Source of the DNA: Rhodospirillales bacterium | GTDB taxonomy: Bacteria; Pseudomonadota; Alphaproteobacteria; Rhodospirillales; Casp-alpha2 | Reading direction: 5' to 3' | Length of the DNA: 64,000 bases | NCBI GenBank assembly: GCA_017640505.1 | Contig: JAEPQO010000001.1 | Coordinates: 1,938,625-2,002,624, forward strand | Shown here: in pieces, positions 52,586 to 61,577 of the stretch | Position numbering within the stretch: position 1 is the first letter of the stretch | Layout of the letters: each line of letters opens with the position of its first letter | Notes under the pieces: generated by a model | What the model saw: only the letters and a program-made list of their open reading frames with translations | Told to the model about the DNA's origin: nothing | Database searches by the model: none | Program-made: the position numbers and the translations under genes

Positions 52586-53776
52586 ATGCGTCGAACAGTT
52601 GTGCCATTGTGGCTGGCAGCCGCTGCAGAACCGCGGGCCGGCGCATTTATCGTTCTGTTCTCGATAGAGGCGTGGTCCCGGACCATCCTGATCACGCTCG
52701 TCCCGTTGCAGGCGCATAAGCTGCTCGGCGATGCCCAGTCCGTAAGCTTCGTGTATTTCATCGTTTCCGTGTCCGGACTGCTGTCGACCATGTTTGTGCC
52801 GACGGTCGTCCATCTCATCAGGCGACGTTGGGCATTCAGCCTTGGTGCAATGTTGATGTTTGCCGCGTTGGCCGGATATGCGGCAGCCGACCCGATGATT
52901 TTTCCACTGGCGCTCGGCTGCCAGGTTGTGGCGACGGCATTTCTTGAAATCGTGATGAACCTGTTCGTGCTCGATCATGTGCCGCGGACGGAAATATCGA
53001 AGTTCGAACCGCGTCGTTTGTTGTCAGTGGCAGCGCCGTTTACGTTCGGTCCATTCTTCGGCGTTTGGCTGGCGGAGACGATTTCACTTCAGGTGACGAT
53101 GATCGTCGTTGCCGCATTTGTCGGATTGCTGCTCGGATATTTCTGGTTTCTCAGGTTAACCGATAACCCGGCGGTGACCATGCCGCTGAAGCCGCCACCC
53201 AATCCGCTCAAGTATCTGCCCCGGTTCTTTGCCCAGCCGCGGCTCCGGCTGGCCTGGGTATTGGCGACTGGCCGTTCGAGCTGGTGGGTGATGTTTTTCG
53301 TTTATGCGCCGATCTACCTGACGAGCAATGGCTATTCACCGGAAACGGCCGGCCTGATCGTATCGGTCGGGTCGGCGTCGTTGTTTCTATCGGCGGCCTG
53401 GGGCGCGCTTGGCAGGAAGGTCGGCATGCGCTTCGTGCTTATTCTCGGCTATGCGTCTGCCGGTGCAATCACGATCATGATTGCACTGGTGCAGGATTGG
53501 CCGACGGTCGTCCTCGCGCTGATCGCGATTTCGGCATTTGCGGCCGCCATCGTCGATGGGGCCGGAAATATTCCATTCCTGCGGGCCGTGCATCCTTACG
53601 AGCGCGCCGAGATGACGTCCGTGTTCGTAACGTACAGGCATACCGCCCAGCTGGTGACACCCGGCGCATTCTCCCTCGTGCTCGGGTTCTTCGCCTTGCC
53701 TGCCGTTTTCGTCGCAGGCGGCGCGGGGTTCCTGTCGATGGCGTGGCTGGCACGGTACCTGCCAAAACGACTTTGA
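52586..53776 (+). CDS. MFS transporter
   Basis: A 396-residue twelve-helix major-facilitator protein. Helices alternate with charged loops (for example IRRRWAFSLG as loop A). Later segments RPGSSWWVMFFVYAPIYLTSNGYSPETAGLIVS and IPFLRAVHPYERAEMTSVFVTYRHTAQL are typical of drug/metabolite exporters. A GGGGGG-rich ribosome-binding site precedes the ATG. Substrate unknown. It ends exactly where the convergent 72-residue membrane-protein gene ends. Confidence 0.85.
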   Translation: MRRTVVPLWLAAAAEPRAGAFIVLFSIEAWSRTILITLVPLQAHKLLGDAQSVSFVYFIVSVSGLLSTMFVPTVVHLIRRRWAFSLGAMLMFAALAGYAAADPMIFPLALGCQVVATAFLEIVMNLFVLDHVPRTEISKFEPRRLLSVAAPFTFGPFFGVWLAETISLQVTMIVVAAFVGLLLGYFWFLRLTDNPAVTMPLKPPPNPLKYLPRFFAQPRLRLAWVLATGRSSWWVMFFVYAPIYLTSNGYSPETAGLIVSVGSASLFLSAAWGALGRKVGMRFVLILGYASAGAITIMIALVQDWPTVVLALIAISAFAAAIVDGAGNIPFLRAVHPYERAEMTSVFVTYRHTAQLVTPGAFSLVLGFFALPAVFVAGGAGFLSMAWLARYLPKRL

Positions 53777-53995
53777 TCAGCCCCTGGGGTAGCGCCGTCT
53801 GGACCAGCGGAAATACACAATCATGTAGACGAGCGCGAACCCGAACCAGATGACGCCCCACCACAGGACGAACAGCGCCGTTGCCGCGACAACGAGCCAC
53901 GTTGCAAGGATCGGCAAGACAAGCCATCCGATGAACGCCAGCCAGCGAACGGGATGCGGCGGTCCCGGGTTGGGTTTGAGTTCGATGTCAGCCAT
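53777..53995 (-). CDS. Small two-helix membrane protein
   Basis: A 72-residue protein with Pro-rich N terminus (MADIELKPNPGPPHPVRW) and two hydrophobic helices (about 20-40 and 43-62) ending in a basic tail FRWSRRRYPRG. An AGGGA element precedes the ATG at 53995, which I prefer over an in-frame ATG 38 codons upstream. The family is not recognised. It is divergent from the DUF6460-like gene, whose start is 98 bp away. Confidence 0.65.
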   Translation of the reverse strand: MADIELKPNPGPPHPVRWLAFIGWLVLPILATWLVVAATALFVLWWGVIWFGFALVYMIVYFRWSRRRYPRG

Positions 53996-54093
53996 GTCGT
54001 CCCTGATTACCCGCGCGTTGAAATTGAACCTGTCACGTGAGCCGTGTAATCTTTTTTCCGCTGATTGCCAATTCGTGCCGGGAGCCCGCATAC

Positions 54094-54342
54094 ATGCCGA
54101 AGAATGCAATAGGAACCGTTTTCAAGATCCTGCTGGCCTCGCTGGTACTGGGATTCATCCTGAAGGTCCTGGAGATCGATCCCAAGGACCTTCTCCTGAA
54201 CTTCGGTGAAACGGTACAGAAGGCGTTCGCCTGGGCCGGCGATTTTGTCGCCGGCAGCGTCGAATACGTGCTGGTCGGCGCCGTCATCGTCGTACCGATC
54301 TGGCTGATCGTATTCCTCGTCGGCCGCCTCAAGGGCAAGTAA
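54094..54342 (+). CDS. Small membrane protein (DUF6460-like)
   Basis: An 82-residue protein with two hydrophobic helices: residues about 9-24 (FKILLASLVLGFILKVL) and 54-75 (YVLVGAVIVVPIWLIVFLVG), with an amphipathic stretch between (DPKDLLLNFGETVQKAFAWAG). The layout resembles DUF6460 proteins of alphaproteobacteria. GGGAG precedes the ATG at 54094; an upstream in-frame ATG at 54037 is unlikely. It ends 2 bp from the convergent PEP-mutase-family gene. Function unknown. Confidence 0.65.
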   Translation: MPKNAIGTVFKILLASLVLGFILKVLEIDPKDLLLNFGETVQKAFAWAGDFVAGSVEYVLVGAVIVVPIWLIVFLVGRLKGK

Positions 54343-54344
54343 GG

Positions 54345-55292
54345 CTACTCACCCGCCATCCGTTTCGAATTTGACGTGTCGTCGCCCGTAAACGACGGCG
54401 TAACCGACTGCGCGACGCTTTCATCCAGCGCCTCGAAGTCGTGGTAACCGATGACCTCGTAGCTTTCGACGCGTGTCATCATGCGATCTTCGAAACCGGC
54501 GGTCCCGTCGTTCTCGCGGATATGCTTGTAAAGATCGCGTAGCGCAAAGCCTTCGACCCGCATGGATGTTGCCGGCCAGATGACGATGTCATAGCCGAAG
54601 TCCTGGAACTGCTGGCCGCTGAAATGCGGCGTGCGGCCGAACTCGGTCATGTTGGCCATGCGGTATCCGGTGGTTTCCTGCGCGAACTTACGAAATTCGG
54701 CTTCGGAAGCGAGGCCATCCGGGAACACGACGTCGGCACCGGCCTCCGTGTAAAGGTTGGCGCGTTTGATCGCCGCATCCAGGCCCTCGACACCGGCCGC
54801 ATCCGTTCTGGCAATGATAACTAGATCGCGCGCCGCTTTCTTGGCGGCGGCGATTTTCGCGGCGGCTTCCTCCGCAGGGACGAGGCGCTTGTCGTTCAGG
54901 TGGCCGCACTTCTTCGGCAGAAGTTGGTCTTCGATGTGGACCGCACCGGCGCCGGCCTGTTCGAGCTCGCGAACCGTGCGCATCGCGTTGAGCGTGCCGC
55001 CGTAGCCGACATCGCCGTCAACGATAAGAGGCAAGTCCGTCGCGCGGGCGACCATGCGAGTAATGAAGCAAAGCTCGTCCAGCATCATCACGCCAAGGTC
55101 CGGCAGGCCAAGGCTCGTCGTCACCGCACCGCCGGAGATGTAAAGTGTTTCGAACCCTTCGCGCTGTGCGATGAGGGCAGCGAAAGGGTTGTGAGATCCC
55201 GGCACCCGGAGGATTTCGTCGCGTTCCAGAAGCTCGCGCAGGCGAGCGCCAGCGGGTTTGTCGTTTCTCGTCGGACCTTCAAGCCACGTCAT
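54345..55292 (-). CDS. PEP mutase/isocitrate lyase superfamily protein (oxaloacetate decarboxylase-like)
   Basis: A 315-residue TIM-barrel enzyme of the ICL/PEP-mutase superfamily. It shows GSHNPFAALIAQREGFETLYISGG, LPLIVDGDVGYGG (metal Asp), IEDQLLPKKCGH with the catalytic Cys of lyases, and ARTDAAGVEGLD. The KKCGH motif is typical of 2-methylisocitrate and carboxyphosphonoenolpyruvate-related lyases, so lyase or decarboxylase activity is expected. Substrate unknown. A second family member sits at 60702 in this window and differs in sequence. Confidence 0.85.
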   Translation of the reverse strand: MTWLEGPTRNDKPAGARLRELLERDEILRVPGSHNPFAALIAQREGFETLYISGGAVTTSLGLPDLGVMMLDELCFITRMVARATDLPLIVDGDVGYGGTLNAMRTVRELEQAGAGAVHIEDQLLPKKCGHLNDKRLVPAEEAAAKIAAAKKAARDLVIIARTDAAGVEGLDAAIKRANLYTEAGADVVFPDGLASEAEFRKFAQETTGYRMANMTEFGRTPHFSGQQFQDFGYDIVIWPATSMRVEGFALRDLYKHIRENDGTAGFEDRMMTRVESYEVIGYHDFEALDESVAQSVTPSFTGDDTSNSKRMAGE

Positions 55293-55363
55293 TTGTTTGC
55301 TCCCTAAGCATTATTGTGTTGTCCGATATATAGCGATTGAGAGCGACACTGGCAAAGTGGCGG

Positions 55364-56629
55364 TTATCGATCGGGAACGTGCCAGTCCGACGGGGGCGGT
55401 TTTTGCTCACGAAGCCTAAGGGCAAGACCGATTGAGACGCCGACACCGATGGCGACGGTCAGGTCGACAAGAACGGTTAGCACCAGCGTTACCAAGAGCA
55501 GCAAGCGGTCCCGCATCGGTGCCGCCATATACTCGCGCCATTTGTGCGGCTCGCTCATCCGCCATGCGGTAATCAGCAGCAACCCGGCGAGCGCCGGCAT
55601 CGCCAGATATCCCGCCGCCGTGGCGAACAGCATCATGGCAATCAGGATTGCGATTGCGTGCACGATACCGGCGACGGGCGTTTTGCCGCCGGCGCTGACA
55701 TTGGTTGCGGTGCGTGCAATGGCGCCTGTCGCCGGCATGCCGCCGAAGAGCGACGACGCGACGTTGGCCGCACCCTGGGCCAGCAATTCCGCATTGGGCC
55801 GGTGTTGGCCCTGAATCATGCGGTCGGCGACCATCGCCGAAAGCAGGGACTCGACGCCCGCCAGGAAAGCGATGACGAGGGCGGAAGGCAGCAACTCCGA
55901 AACGCGGTCAAGTGTAATTGGCGGAACCGCAGGCAGCGGTAGCTGGTCCGGCAAGGCGCCGAAACGTGATCCGATGGTGTCGACCGGCAGGTCAGCCAGC
56001 GCGACGACCGCAGAACCGATCCCGACGGCGACGATCAGTCCGGGCAACTTCGGTGCGGCGCGGCGGAAAACGATGATCAGAAGGATGGTCGATACGCCGA
56101 CCAGCAGCGCGGGTAAGTTGATGGTATCGTGAACACTCCACAGTGCTGTCAGTTTATGAACGAACTCGGCGGGCACGTTGTCCAGTGAGAGCCCGAAGAA
56201 GTCCTTCAACTGGCTGGTCGCGATGATGATCCCGATGCCGATGGTGAAGCCGTTCACGACCGCTTCGGGCACGTGCTGTATCATTCGGCCCATCCTCAGG
56301 TAACCGCCGATCAGCAAAATGATCCCGGCCATGAATGTCGCGATCACAAGGCCGTCGTATCCGTGTTCGGCAATGACGCCGAACACGACAACGATAAAGG
56401 CACCGGTAGGGCCGCCGATCTGCACTCGGCTGCCACCGAAAAGTGAAATGAAAAAACCGCCGATGATGGCGGTTACGAGGCCCTTCGCCGGGTCCGCACC
56501 CGACGCGATGGCGATGGCAATGCTGAGCGGTATGGCGACCATGGCAACGGTCAGCCCCGCGACGATGTCAGATTTGAAAAGTGACCAGCTGTAATCGTGG
56601 ATGGTCGTCAGGATCTTGGGTCTTCGCAT
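55364..56629 (-). CDS. SulP-family anion transporter without STAS domain
   Basis: A 421-residue inner-membrane transporter of the SLC26/SulP family for sulfate, bicarbonate or dicarboxylates. DIVAGLTVAMVAIPLSIAIAIASGADPAKGL lies at the N terminus, then GGSRVQIGGPTGAFIVVVF, which is the anion-binding region, and GMPATGAIARTATNVSAGGKTPVAG. About 12-14 helices. It ends 24 residues after the last helix, so the cytoplasmic STAS domain of most SulP proteins is missing. The substrate is open. Confidence 0.9.
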   Translation of the reverse strand: MRRPKILTTIHDYSWSLFKSDIVAGLTVAMVAIPLSIAIAIASGADPAKGLVTAIIGGFFISLFGGSRVQIGGPTGAFIVVVFGVIAEHGYDGLVIATFMAGIILLIGGYLRMGRMIQHVPEAVVNGFTIGIGIIIATSQLKDFFGLSLDNVPAEFVHKLTALWSVHDTINLPALLVGVSTILLIIVFRRAAPKLPGLIVAVGIGSAVVALADLPVDTIGSRFGALPDQLPLPAVPPITLDRVSELLPSALVIAFLAGVESLLSAMVADRMIQGQHRPNAELLAQGAANVASSLFGGMPATGAIARTATNVSAGGKTPVAGIVHAIAILIAMMLFATAAGYLAMPALAGLLLITAWRMSEPHKWREYMAAPMRDRLLLLVTLVLTVLVDLTVAIGVGVSIGLALRLREQKPPPSDWHVPDR

Positions 56630-56690
56630 TCGCTATGTATCACAGAATAATCATGTTGAAACCAACGAATTCTGCAAAGTTGCTTTGGAC

Positions 56691-57962
56691 TTAGTCCTGA
56701 AACGTGGTTTTGCCTTCCGCGACACGCGTCCGAATGAGCGGCGCGGGATCGAACCAGGGACCGCCAGTTTCATGCAGGCGCTCAAGCGTTTTCAGCACCT
56801 TTTCCAATCCAATTTCTTCGGCCACATGCATCGGCCCGATCTTGTCTTTTGGGAAACCATAGCCGTACCGCCAAACGGTATCGATATCGGCAGGGCTGCC
56901 GGCGACGCCATTGCCAAGAAGACGGGCACCCTCATTGATGAGTGCGAACAGGCAACGCTCCCGGATTTCATCGGCTGAGATTTCCCGGCGCTCGATCCCA
57001 AGATCGGCCGACGTTTGATCGATGAGTGCGTTTGCCTCCGCGTTCGGTTTGCGATCGCCGTTTTCATACAGATACCAGCCGCGTCCCGTCTTGCGCCCGT
57101 ACCATCCTTTCTCGCACATCCTGTCCGCGACAACGGGGTAGGGCGCTTCGGGATCGATTTCGCCTGCCGCCTTTTGCGCTTTTCGCACCGAAAGGGCGAC
57201 GTCCTGTCCGGAAATGTCGCCGACCGCGAGGCAACCGAGCGCAAATCCGAAATCCTGCATGGCCGCATCGACGTCAGCGGGATAGGCGCCTTCCTGTAAC
57301 AGGAAATAGGCCTGCCAGGTATAACGGTGATACATGCGGTTGCCGACGAACCCGAACGCATTACCGACGGCAACACCGACTTTGCCGATCCGTTCCGAAA
57401 GGGCGAGCAGGGTCGCGACCGTTTCCGGCGATGTTTCCTTGCCGCGCACAATCTCCAGCAGCTTCATGACCTGTGCCGGGGCGAAAAAATGGGCGCCGGC
57501 GACCTTTTCCGGACGTCCGGTGGCAGCAGCGATCTCATCGATGTCGAGGCTCGACGTGTTTGTCGTCAGCAGGGCATCAGCCGGACAAACCGCGTCGAGT
57601 TCGGCGAAAATCGCTTTCTTGATCTCCATGTCCTCAAGCGCGGCTTCGATGACTAAATCGGTTTCGGCAAGCGCGGAGATGCTGGTGGCACCCTCGATCA
57701 GCGAGAGCTCAGCCGCCATCTGTTCCTCGCTCATGCGACCACGTTTAACCCTGTCCTCCAGTCCTTTCCGCAGGCTGGCGAAGCCCGCTTCAAGCCGGGC
57801 CTGTTCGACTTCGACGGCCGTGACGTGGATTCCAGCTCGCGCCAGTACGAGCGCGATCCCCTGGCCCATGGTGCCGAAGCCGACCACGCCGGCCTTGGCG
57901 ATTTTTTCGGCCGCGTCGGCGGCTTGCTGATTTTCGACCTTGATTGAAGTGCCTTCGGACAT
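56691..57962 (-). CDS. 3-hydroxyacyl-CoA dehydrogenase
   Basis: NAD-dependent dehydrogenase of fatty-acid beta-oxidation or butanoate metabolism, with the Rossmann motif GFGTMGQGIALVLARAGIHVTAVE near residue 28-50. Catalytic region TNTSSLDIDEIAA, HFFAPAQVMKLLEIVRG (catalytic His near residue 158), GNAFGFVGNRM, and two C-terminal 3HCDH domains (DALA-rich segment and FPKDKIGPMHVAE). I choose the ATG at 57962 (423 aa) with an AGGAG site; an in-frame start at 58016 overlaps the opposite gene. Its start is 47 bp from the divergent hydroxyacid dehydrogenase gene. Confidence 0.92.
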   Translation of the reverse strand: MSEGTSIKVENQQAADAAEKIAKAGVVGFGTMGQGIALVLARAGIHVTAVEVEQARLEAGFASLRKGLEDRVKRGRMSEEQMAAELSLIEGATSISALAETDLVIEAALEDMEIKKAIFAELDAVCPADALLTTNTSSLDIDEIAAATGRPEKVAGAHFFAPAQVMKLLEIVRGKETSPETVATLLALSERIGKVGVAVGNAFGFVGNRMYHRYTWQAYFLLQEGAYPADVDAAMQDFGFALGCLAVGDISGQDVALSVRKAQKAAGEIDPEAPYPVVADRMCEKGWYGRKTGRGWYLYENGDRKPNAEANALIDQTSADLGIERREISADEIRERCLFALINEGARLLGNGVAGSPADIDTVWRYGYGFPKDKIGPMHVAEEIGLEKVLKTLERLHETGGPWFDPAPLIRTRVAEGKTTFQD

Positions 57963-58009
57963 AATCTCTCCTGTAACGAATTGTTCGAACGAAAATATGG
58001 GGGAGGGGA

Positions 58010-58969
58010 ATGGCACTCAAGCTCGCAATCCTGGATGACTATCAAAACGCCGCACTCGGCTCGGCAGACTGGTCCGTCCTCGGCGACACCGAAATCACTG
58101 TCTTTGACAAGCATCTCGGCTGGGACGAGGACGTGATCGCTGAAGCGCTTCAGCCCTTCGATGTTCTTGTATGCATGCGGGAACGGACCCGGTTTCCGGC
58201 GTCGCAGATCAATAAACTGCCGAACCTGAAATGCCTGGTGACGACGGGGATGCGCAACCTCGCCATCGACATGGCGCACGCGAAGGAAAAAGGGATCGTC
58301 GTTGCGGGAACGGACATGCTGCCGTATCCGGCGGCGGAACATGCCGTTGCCCTGATCACCGACCTCTATAAGAAAATTTCCAAGGAAAGCCGCGTCATGC
58401 GCGATGGCGGATGGCAGGCATATGTTTCCGAAAGCCTGAATGGACGAACATTGGGTGTCCTCGGGCTCGGCAAGCTGGGCGCGCGTGTCGCGAAGTTCGG
58501 TCTGGCGATGGAGATGGACGTTATTGCGTGGAGTCAGAACCTGACCGAGGAACGCTGCAATGAGGTCGGCGTGCGGTTGGTCGATCGCGATACGTTATTT
58601 GAGACGTCGGACGTGATTTCCATTCATTTGATTTTGAGTGAGCGGACGACGGGGCTGGTCGGCGAGAAGGAATTGAAACAAATGAAACCGACCAGTTATC
58701 TGGTCAACACCTCGCGCGGTCCGATCGTCGACGAAGGGGCGTTGGTCAATGCGCTTTCGTCCGGCGAAATCGCAGGCGCGGGGGTGGATGTCTATGAAGT
58801 CGAGCCGCTGCCTGCGGATCATCCGCTGCGCAGCCTGGAGAATGCCGTTCTTACCGGACACACTGGCTATGTGGTCAAGGAACTGTATGAGCTGGTCTAC
58901 GCGCAGGCTGTCGACAACGTAAAAGCATGGATGGACGGAACGCCAACGCGTGTTCTGAACGACAAATGA
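58010..58969 (+). CDS. D-2-hydroxyacid dehydrogenase family protein
   Basis: A 319-residue NAD-dependent dehydrogenase of the D-isomer 2-hydroxyacid (PGDH/GHPR) family. The nucleotide fold has GVLGLGKLGARVAKFG near 148-163, and the catalytic triad is visible: Arg in NTSRGPIVDE, Glu in VYEVEPLP, and His in TGHTGY. Substrate could be glyoxylate, hydroxypyruvate or a phosphoglycerate-like acid. A strong GGGGGAGGGGA site precedes the ATG. Its stop overlaps the enoyl-CoA hydratase start (ATGA), so the two are co-translated. Confidence 0.92.
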   Translation: MALKLAILDDYQNAALGSADWSVLGDTEITVFDKHLGWDEDVIAEALQPFDVLVCMRERTRFPASQINKLPNLKCLVTTGMRNLAIDMAHAKEKGIVVAGTDMLPYPAAEHAVALITDLYKKISKESRVMRDGGWQAYVSESLNGRTLGVLGLGKLGARVAKFGLAMEMDVIAWSQNLTEERCNEVGVRLVDRDTLFETSDVISIHLILSERTTGLVGEKELKQMKPTSYLVNTSRGPIVDEGALVNALSSGEIAGAGVDVYEVEPLPADHPLRSLENAVLTGHTGYVVKELYELVYAQAVDNVKAWMDGTPTRVLNDK

Positions 58970-59751
58970 GTGAAGATCCGATTCTCGTAGAGCGCGATGG
59001 TGACATCGTGCTTTTAACCCTGAACAATCCCGCCAAACGGAATGCATTGCCGCTTGCCGCATGGCTTTATCTTTCCGAGGCCATTACGGCGCTGGATGCG
59101 GATGACACCATCCGTTGCATCGTTATCCGTGGTGCCGGCGACAAGGCATTCGCTGCGGGCGCCGATATTTCCGAGTTCCCGGAACAGCGTTTCGATGCGG
59201 AACAGGCATATCGATATGGCGAGGCAACGGATAAGGCGCTGGAACTTCTGCTTGCTTGCCGTCACCCGGTCATTGCCATGATCCGCGGTGCCTGCACGGG
59301 GGGTGGACTGGAGATCGCGGCGTGCTGCGATATGCGTATCGCTTCCGAGACCGCGCGCTTTGGTGTGCCGATCAAGCGCATCGGTCATGCCTTTGCTGCT
59401 GCAGAAATGAAGCCGTTGTTGGATCTGGTCGGCAAGGCACTGGTGCTCGAATTCCTGCTCGAAGGGCAGGTGATCGATGCCCAGGAGGCGCTAAGGCACC
59501 GGCTGGTCAATCGTGTCGTCGATGATACCGACCTGGAAAAAGAGGTCATGGAAACGGCGGAGCGCATTGCGTCCGGGGCGCCGCTGGCGGCACGTATGAC
59601 CAAGAAGGTTCTCAATCGCCTTCTGAATGATCCGTCGTCAATTTCTGAAGCCGAGACACGCGAGAGCTACAAGCCGTGCGACAGCGAGGATTACCGCGAA
59701 GGCGTCACGGCATTTCTTGAGAAGCGGACACCTGTCTTTAAGGGCAAGTGA
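58966..59751 (+). CDS. Enoyl-CoA hydratase/isomerase family protein
   Basis: A 261-residue crotonase-fold enzyme. Signatures are LLTLNNPAKRNALP, GDKAFAAGADISEF (oxyanion hole AAGADI), CTGGGLEIAACCDMRIASE, and FGVPIKRIGHAFAAAEM. The classical Glu pair of hydratases is only partly conserved, so isomerase or thioesterase activity is possible. It overlaps the preceding gene by 4 bp and ends 9 bp before the convergent GNAT gene. The ATG at 58966 is chosen over an upstream in-frame start inside the preceding gene. Confidence 0.9.
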   Translation: MSEDPILVERDGDIVLLTLNNPAKRNALPLAAWLYLSEAITALDADDTIRCIVIRGAGDKAFAAGADISEFPEQRFDAEQAYRYGEATDKALELLLACRHPVIAMIRGACTGGGLEIAACCDMRIASETARFGVPIKRIGHAFAAAEMKPLLDLVGKALVLEFLLEGQVIDAQEALRHRLVNRVVDDTDLEKEVMETAERIASGAPLAARMTKKVLNRLLNDPSSISEAETRESYKPCDSEDYREGVTAFLEKRTPVFKGK

Positions 59752-59760
59752 CCTGGCGTA

Positions 59761-60420
59761 TCAGCCGGTCGTCGAGAAGGCGGCCGTCCACATGGTCTGT
59801 CCGTCGAGCTCTGCCTCTTCAATGAAGGATGTGTACGACGGCCAGTGCGGCGACACCTTGCCCTCGATATCGGCGCCGACATAGCTGAACTCGGCATCGA
59901 ATTTGCCGGCGATATGCCGCATCTTGCCGTTCTCCCGCAGGCAAAACAGGTAAGCCGTGCTGATGTAGCGGTTGCGGGCGATCGCGATCGCCTTCTTGAC
60001 CAGCATTGTGCCGATCCCCTGATTCTGGTGATCCGCCTCGACACTGAAGGCGATTTCCGCAGCGACGGAAAATCCTTCGGGCAGGATAACGACGCAGGCG
60101 ATGCCGCGAAGTATGCCGTCGACAAAACACCCCAGCAGGGTCGTGGACGTCCAATTGATGCCTTTGCAGTATTCGCGGATACGGTCGTCAGATATCCCGC
60201 CGCAAAATCGCATTTGCCGGTCATGAGGCGTCAGGCGCAAAAGATGCGCTTCGATCTTGTCGATCTCCGACGGCCAAAGCTTGCGGTAGACCGGCGGCAA
60301 ATCAAAATTGCCGAAGTACCCCAGTTTATGCGCAACAGGCCGCTTTTCGACCTGGGTGCCGCTACCTGACGGCGCGGCGCCGACCTTTCTGTTCGTATCG
60401 TTTTGCCTTTTCTTCGGCAT
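59761..60420 (-). CDS. GNAT family N-acetyltransferase
   Basis: A 219-residue protein with an extended N terminus rich in basic and polar residues (residues 1-40), then a GNAT domain. The acetyl-CoA motif is FSVEADHQNQGIGTMLVKKAIAIAR, with the Q-x-x-G-x-G/A pattern at QNQGIG (about 138-143). LRLTPHDRQMRFCGGISDDRI precedes it, a pattern of acetyltransferases with lysine or polyamine substrates. Substrate unknown. Its start faces the A/T-rich intergenic island. Confidence 0.85.
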   Translation of the reverse strand: MPKKRQNDTNRKVGAAPSGSGTQVEKRPVAHKLGYFGNFDLPPVYRKLWPSEIDKIEAHLLRLTPHDRQMRFCGGISDDRIREYCKGINWTSTTLLGCFVDGILRGIACVVILPEGFSVAAEIAFSVEADHQNQGIGTMLVKKAIAIARNRYISTAYLFCLRENGKMRHIAGKFDAEFSYVGADIEGKVSPHWPSYTSFIEEAELDGQTMWTAAFSTTG

Positions 60421-60701
60421 GGAGGATCTCCGCTTTTTGCATTGTTATTCCACCCCCGAACTTCTCTCCACAGATGCATGTATGCTGCACTGCATGATCA
60501 ATAAATTATTGTAATAATTCTAATTTTCAAAATGAATTTTGCATTGCACTAAAAATAAGAACAAACGGTCTATTTTTGGCGGCAGAAGACCGGAACGGGC
60601 GGTTCCGGCAACGTTGGGCGCAATAAAATTTCTCCCGGCGTGCTTGACCGGAAGACAAATGCAGTCAATTTAGGAACAAACGAATCTTAGGGAGAATGAA
60701 C
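60421..60701. promoter_or_regulatory. A/T-rich divergent promoter region
   Basis: A 281-bp gap between the GNAT gene (minus) and the PEP-mutase-family gene (plus). Its centre (about 60490-60560) is strikingly A/T-rich against GC-rich flanks. It contains the palindrome AATTATT-GT-AATAATT at 60504-60519 and ATTTTCAAAAT at 60523-60533. No gene or tRNA is present. It is the probable promoter and regulator region for the downstream gene; an exact -35/-10 is not certain. Confidence 0.55.
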
Positions 60702-61574
60702 ATGACCGCTGCCGCAAAACTGCAGGCTCTTCTCGATCAACCCGGCATCATCACCGCACCTGGCGTGTTTGACGCCATATCGACGCGGCTCGTCGAGCAG
60801 GCGGGTTTCAGTGCCGCTTTCATGAGTGGTTTCATGGTTTCAGCGGTGCGGATCGGCATGCCGGATACCGGCCTGATCAGCTACGCCGAGATGGTCGATC
60901 AGGGCCGCAATTTGTGTAATGCGGTGGATATTCCGGTGATCGGTGACGGCGATACGGGGTTCGGAAACCCCATCAACGTAAAACGTACCGTGCAGGGGTA
61001 TGCGCAGGCCGGCTTTGCCTGCGTGATGATCGAGGATCAGGTGTCGCCGAAGCGCTGTGGGCACACCATCGGCAAGCGGGTTGTGCCGTTCAATGAAGCC
61101 AAACAGCATCTTCAGGCTGCGGTCGACGCACGCGAAGAACTGCGCGACAAGGGCGGCGACATCCTGATCATGGCGCGGACGGATGCCAACGCGACCGACG
61201 GCATGGACGAAGCCCTGCGCCGCTGCGCGATGTTCCGCGAGGTCGGTGTCGACATCACCTTCCTGGAAGCGCCGAAAAACGAGGACGAGATGCGCCGTTA
61301 CGGCGCCGAGATCGACGGACCGAAAATGGCGAACATGGTCGAGCAGGGCGCGACGCCCTATCTGTCGCCCAAGGAGTTGGAAGAAATCGGGTACAAGGTC
61401 GCAATCTATCCGGCCGCGATGCTGATGACGGCGATCAAGGGCATGCAGCAGACGCTGGAGATGATCAAGGCCGGCGAGCAGGATCTCTCGAACCGGATCA
61501 CCTTCCAGGAACTGCAGGCGATCGTCGGCTTCCCCGAATACTACGACGCCGAAAAACAGTACGCGGCGGAATAA
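60702..61574 (+). CDS. PEP mutase/isocitrate lyase family protein (methylisocitrate-lyase-like)
   Basis: A 290-residue TIM-barrel enzyme of the ICL/PEP-mutase superfamily. IITAPGVFDAISTRLVEQAGFSAAFMSG, PVIGDGDTGFGNPINVKRTV, IEDQVSPKRCGHTIGKRVV with the catalytic KRCGH motif, and IMARTDANATDGMDEALRRC are characteristic of the PrpB/lyase branch. The ATG at 60702 is 8 bases from AGGGAG, and the ATG at 60696 is only 2 bases from it. It lies 3 bp from the convergent LysR gene. With the MmgE/PrpD gene it suggests a methylcitrate-like catabolic route, not proven. Confidence 0.87.
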   Translation: MTAAAKLQALLDQPGIITAPGVFDAISTRLVEQAGFSAAFMSGFMVSAVRIGMPDTGLISYAEMVDQGRNLCNAVDIPVIGDGDTGFGNPINVKRTVQGYAQAGFACVMIEDQVSPKRCGHTIGKRVVPFNEAKQHLQAAVDAREELRDKGGDILIMARTDANATDGMDEALRRCAMFREVGVDITFLEAPKNEDEMRRYGAEIDGPKMANMVEQGATPYLSPKELEEIGYKVAIYPAAMLMTAIKGMQQTLEMIKAGEQDLSNRITFQELQAIVGFPEYYDAEKQYAAE

Positions 61575-61577
61575 CGT

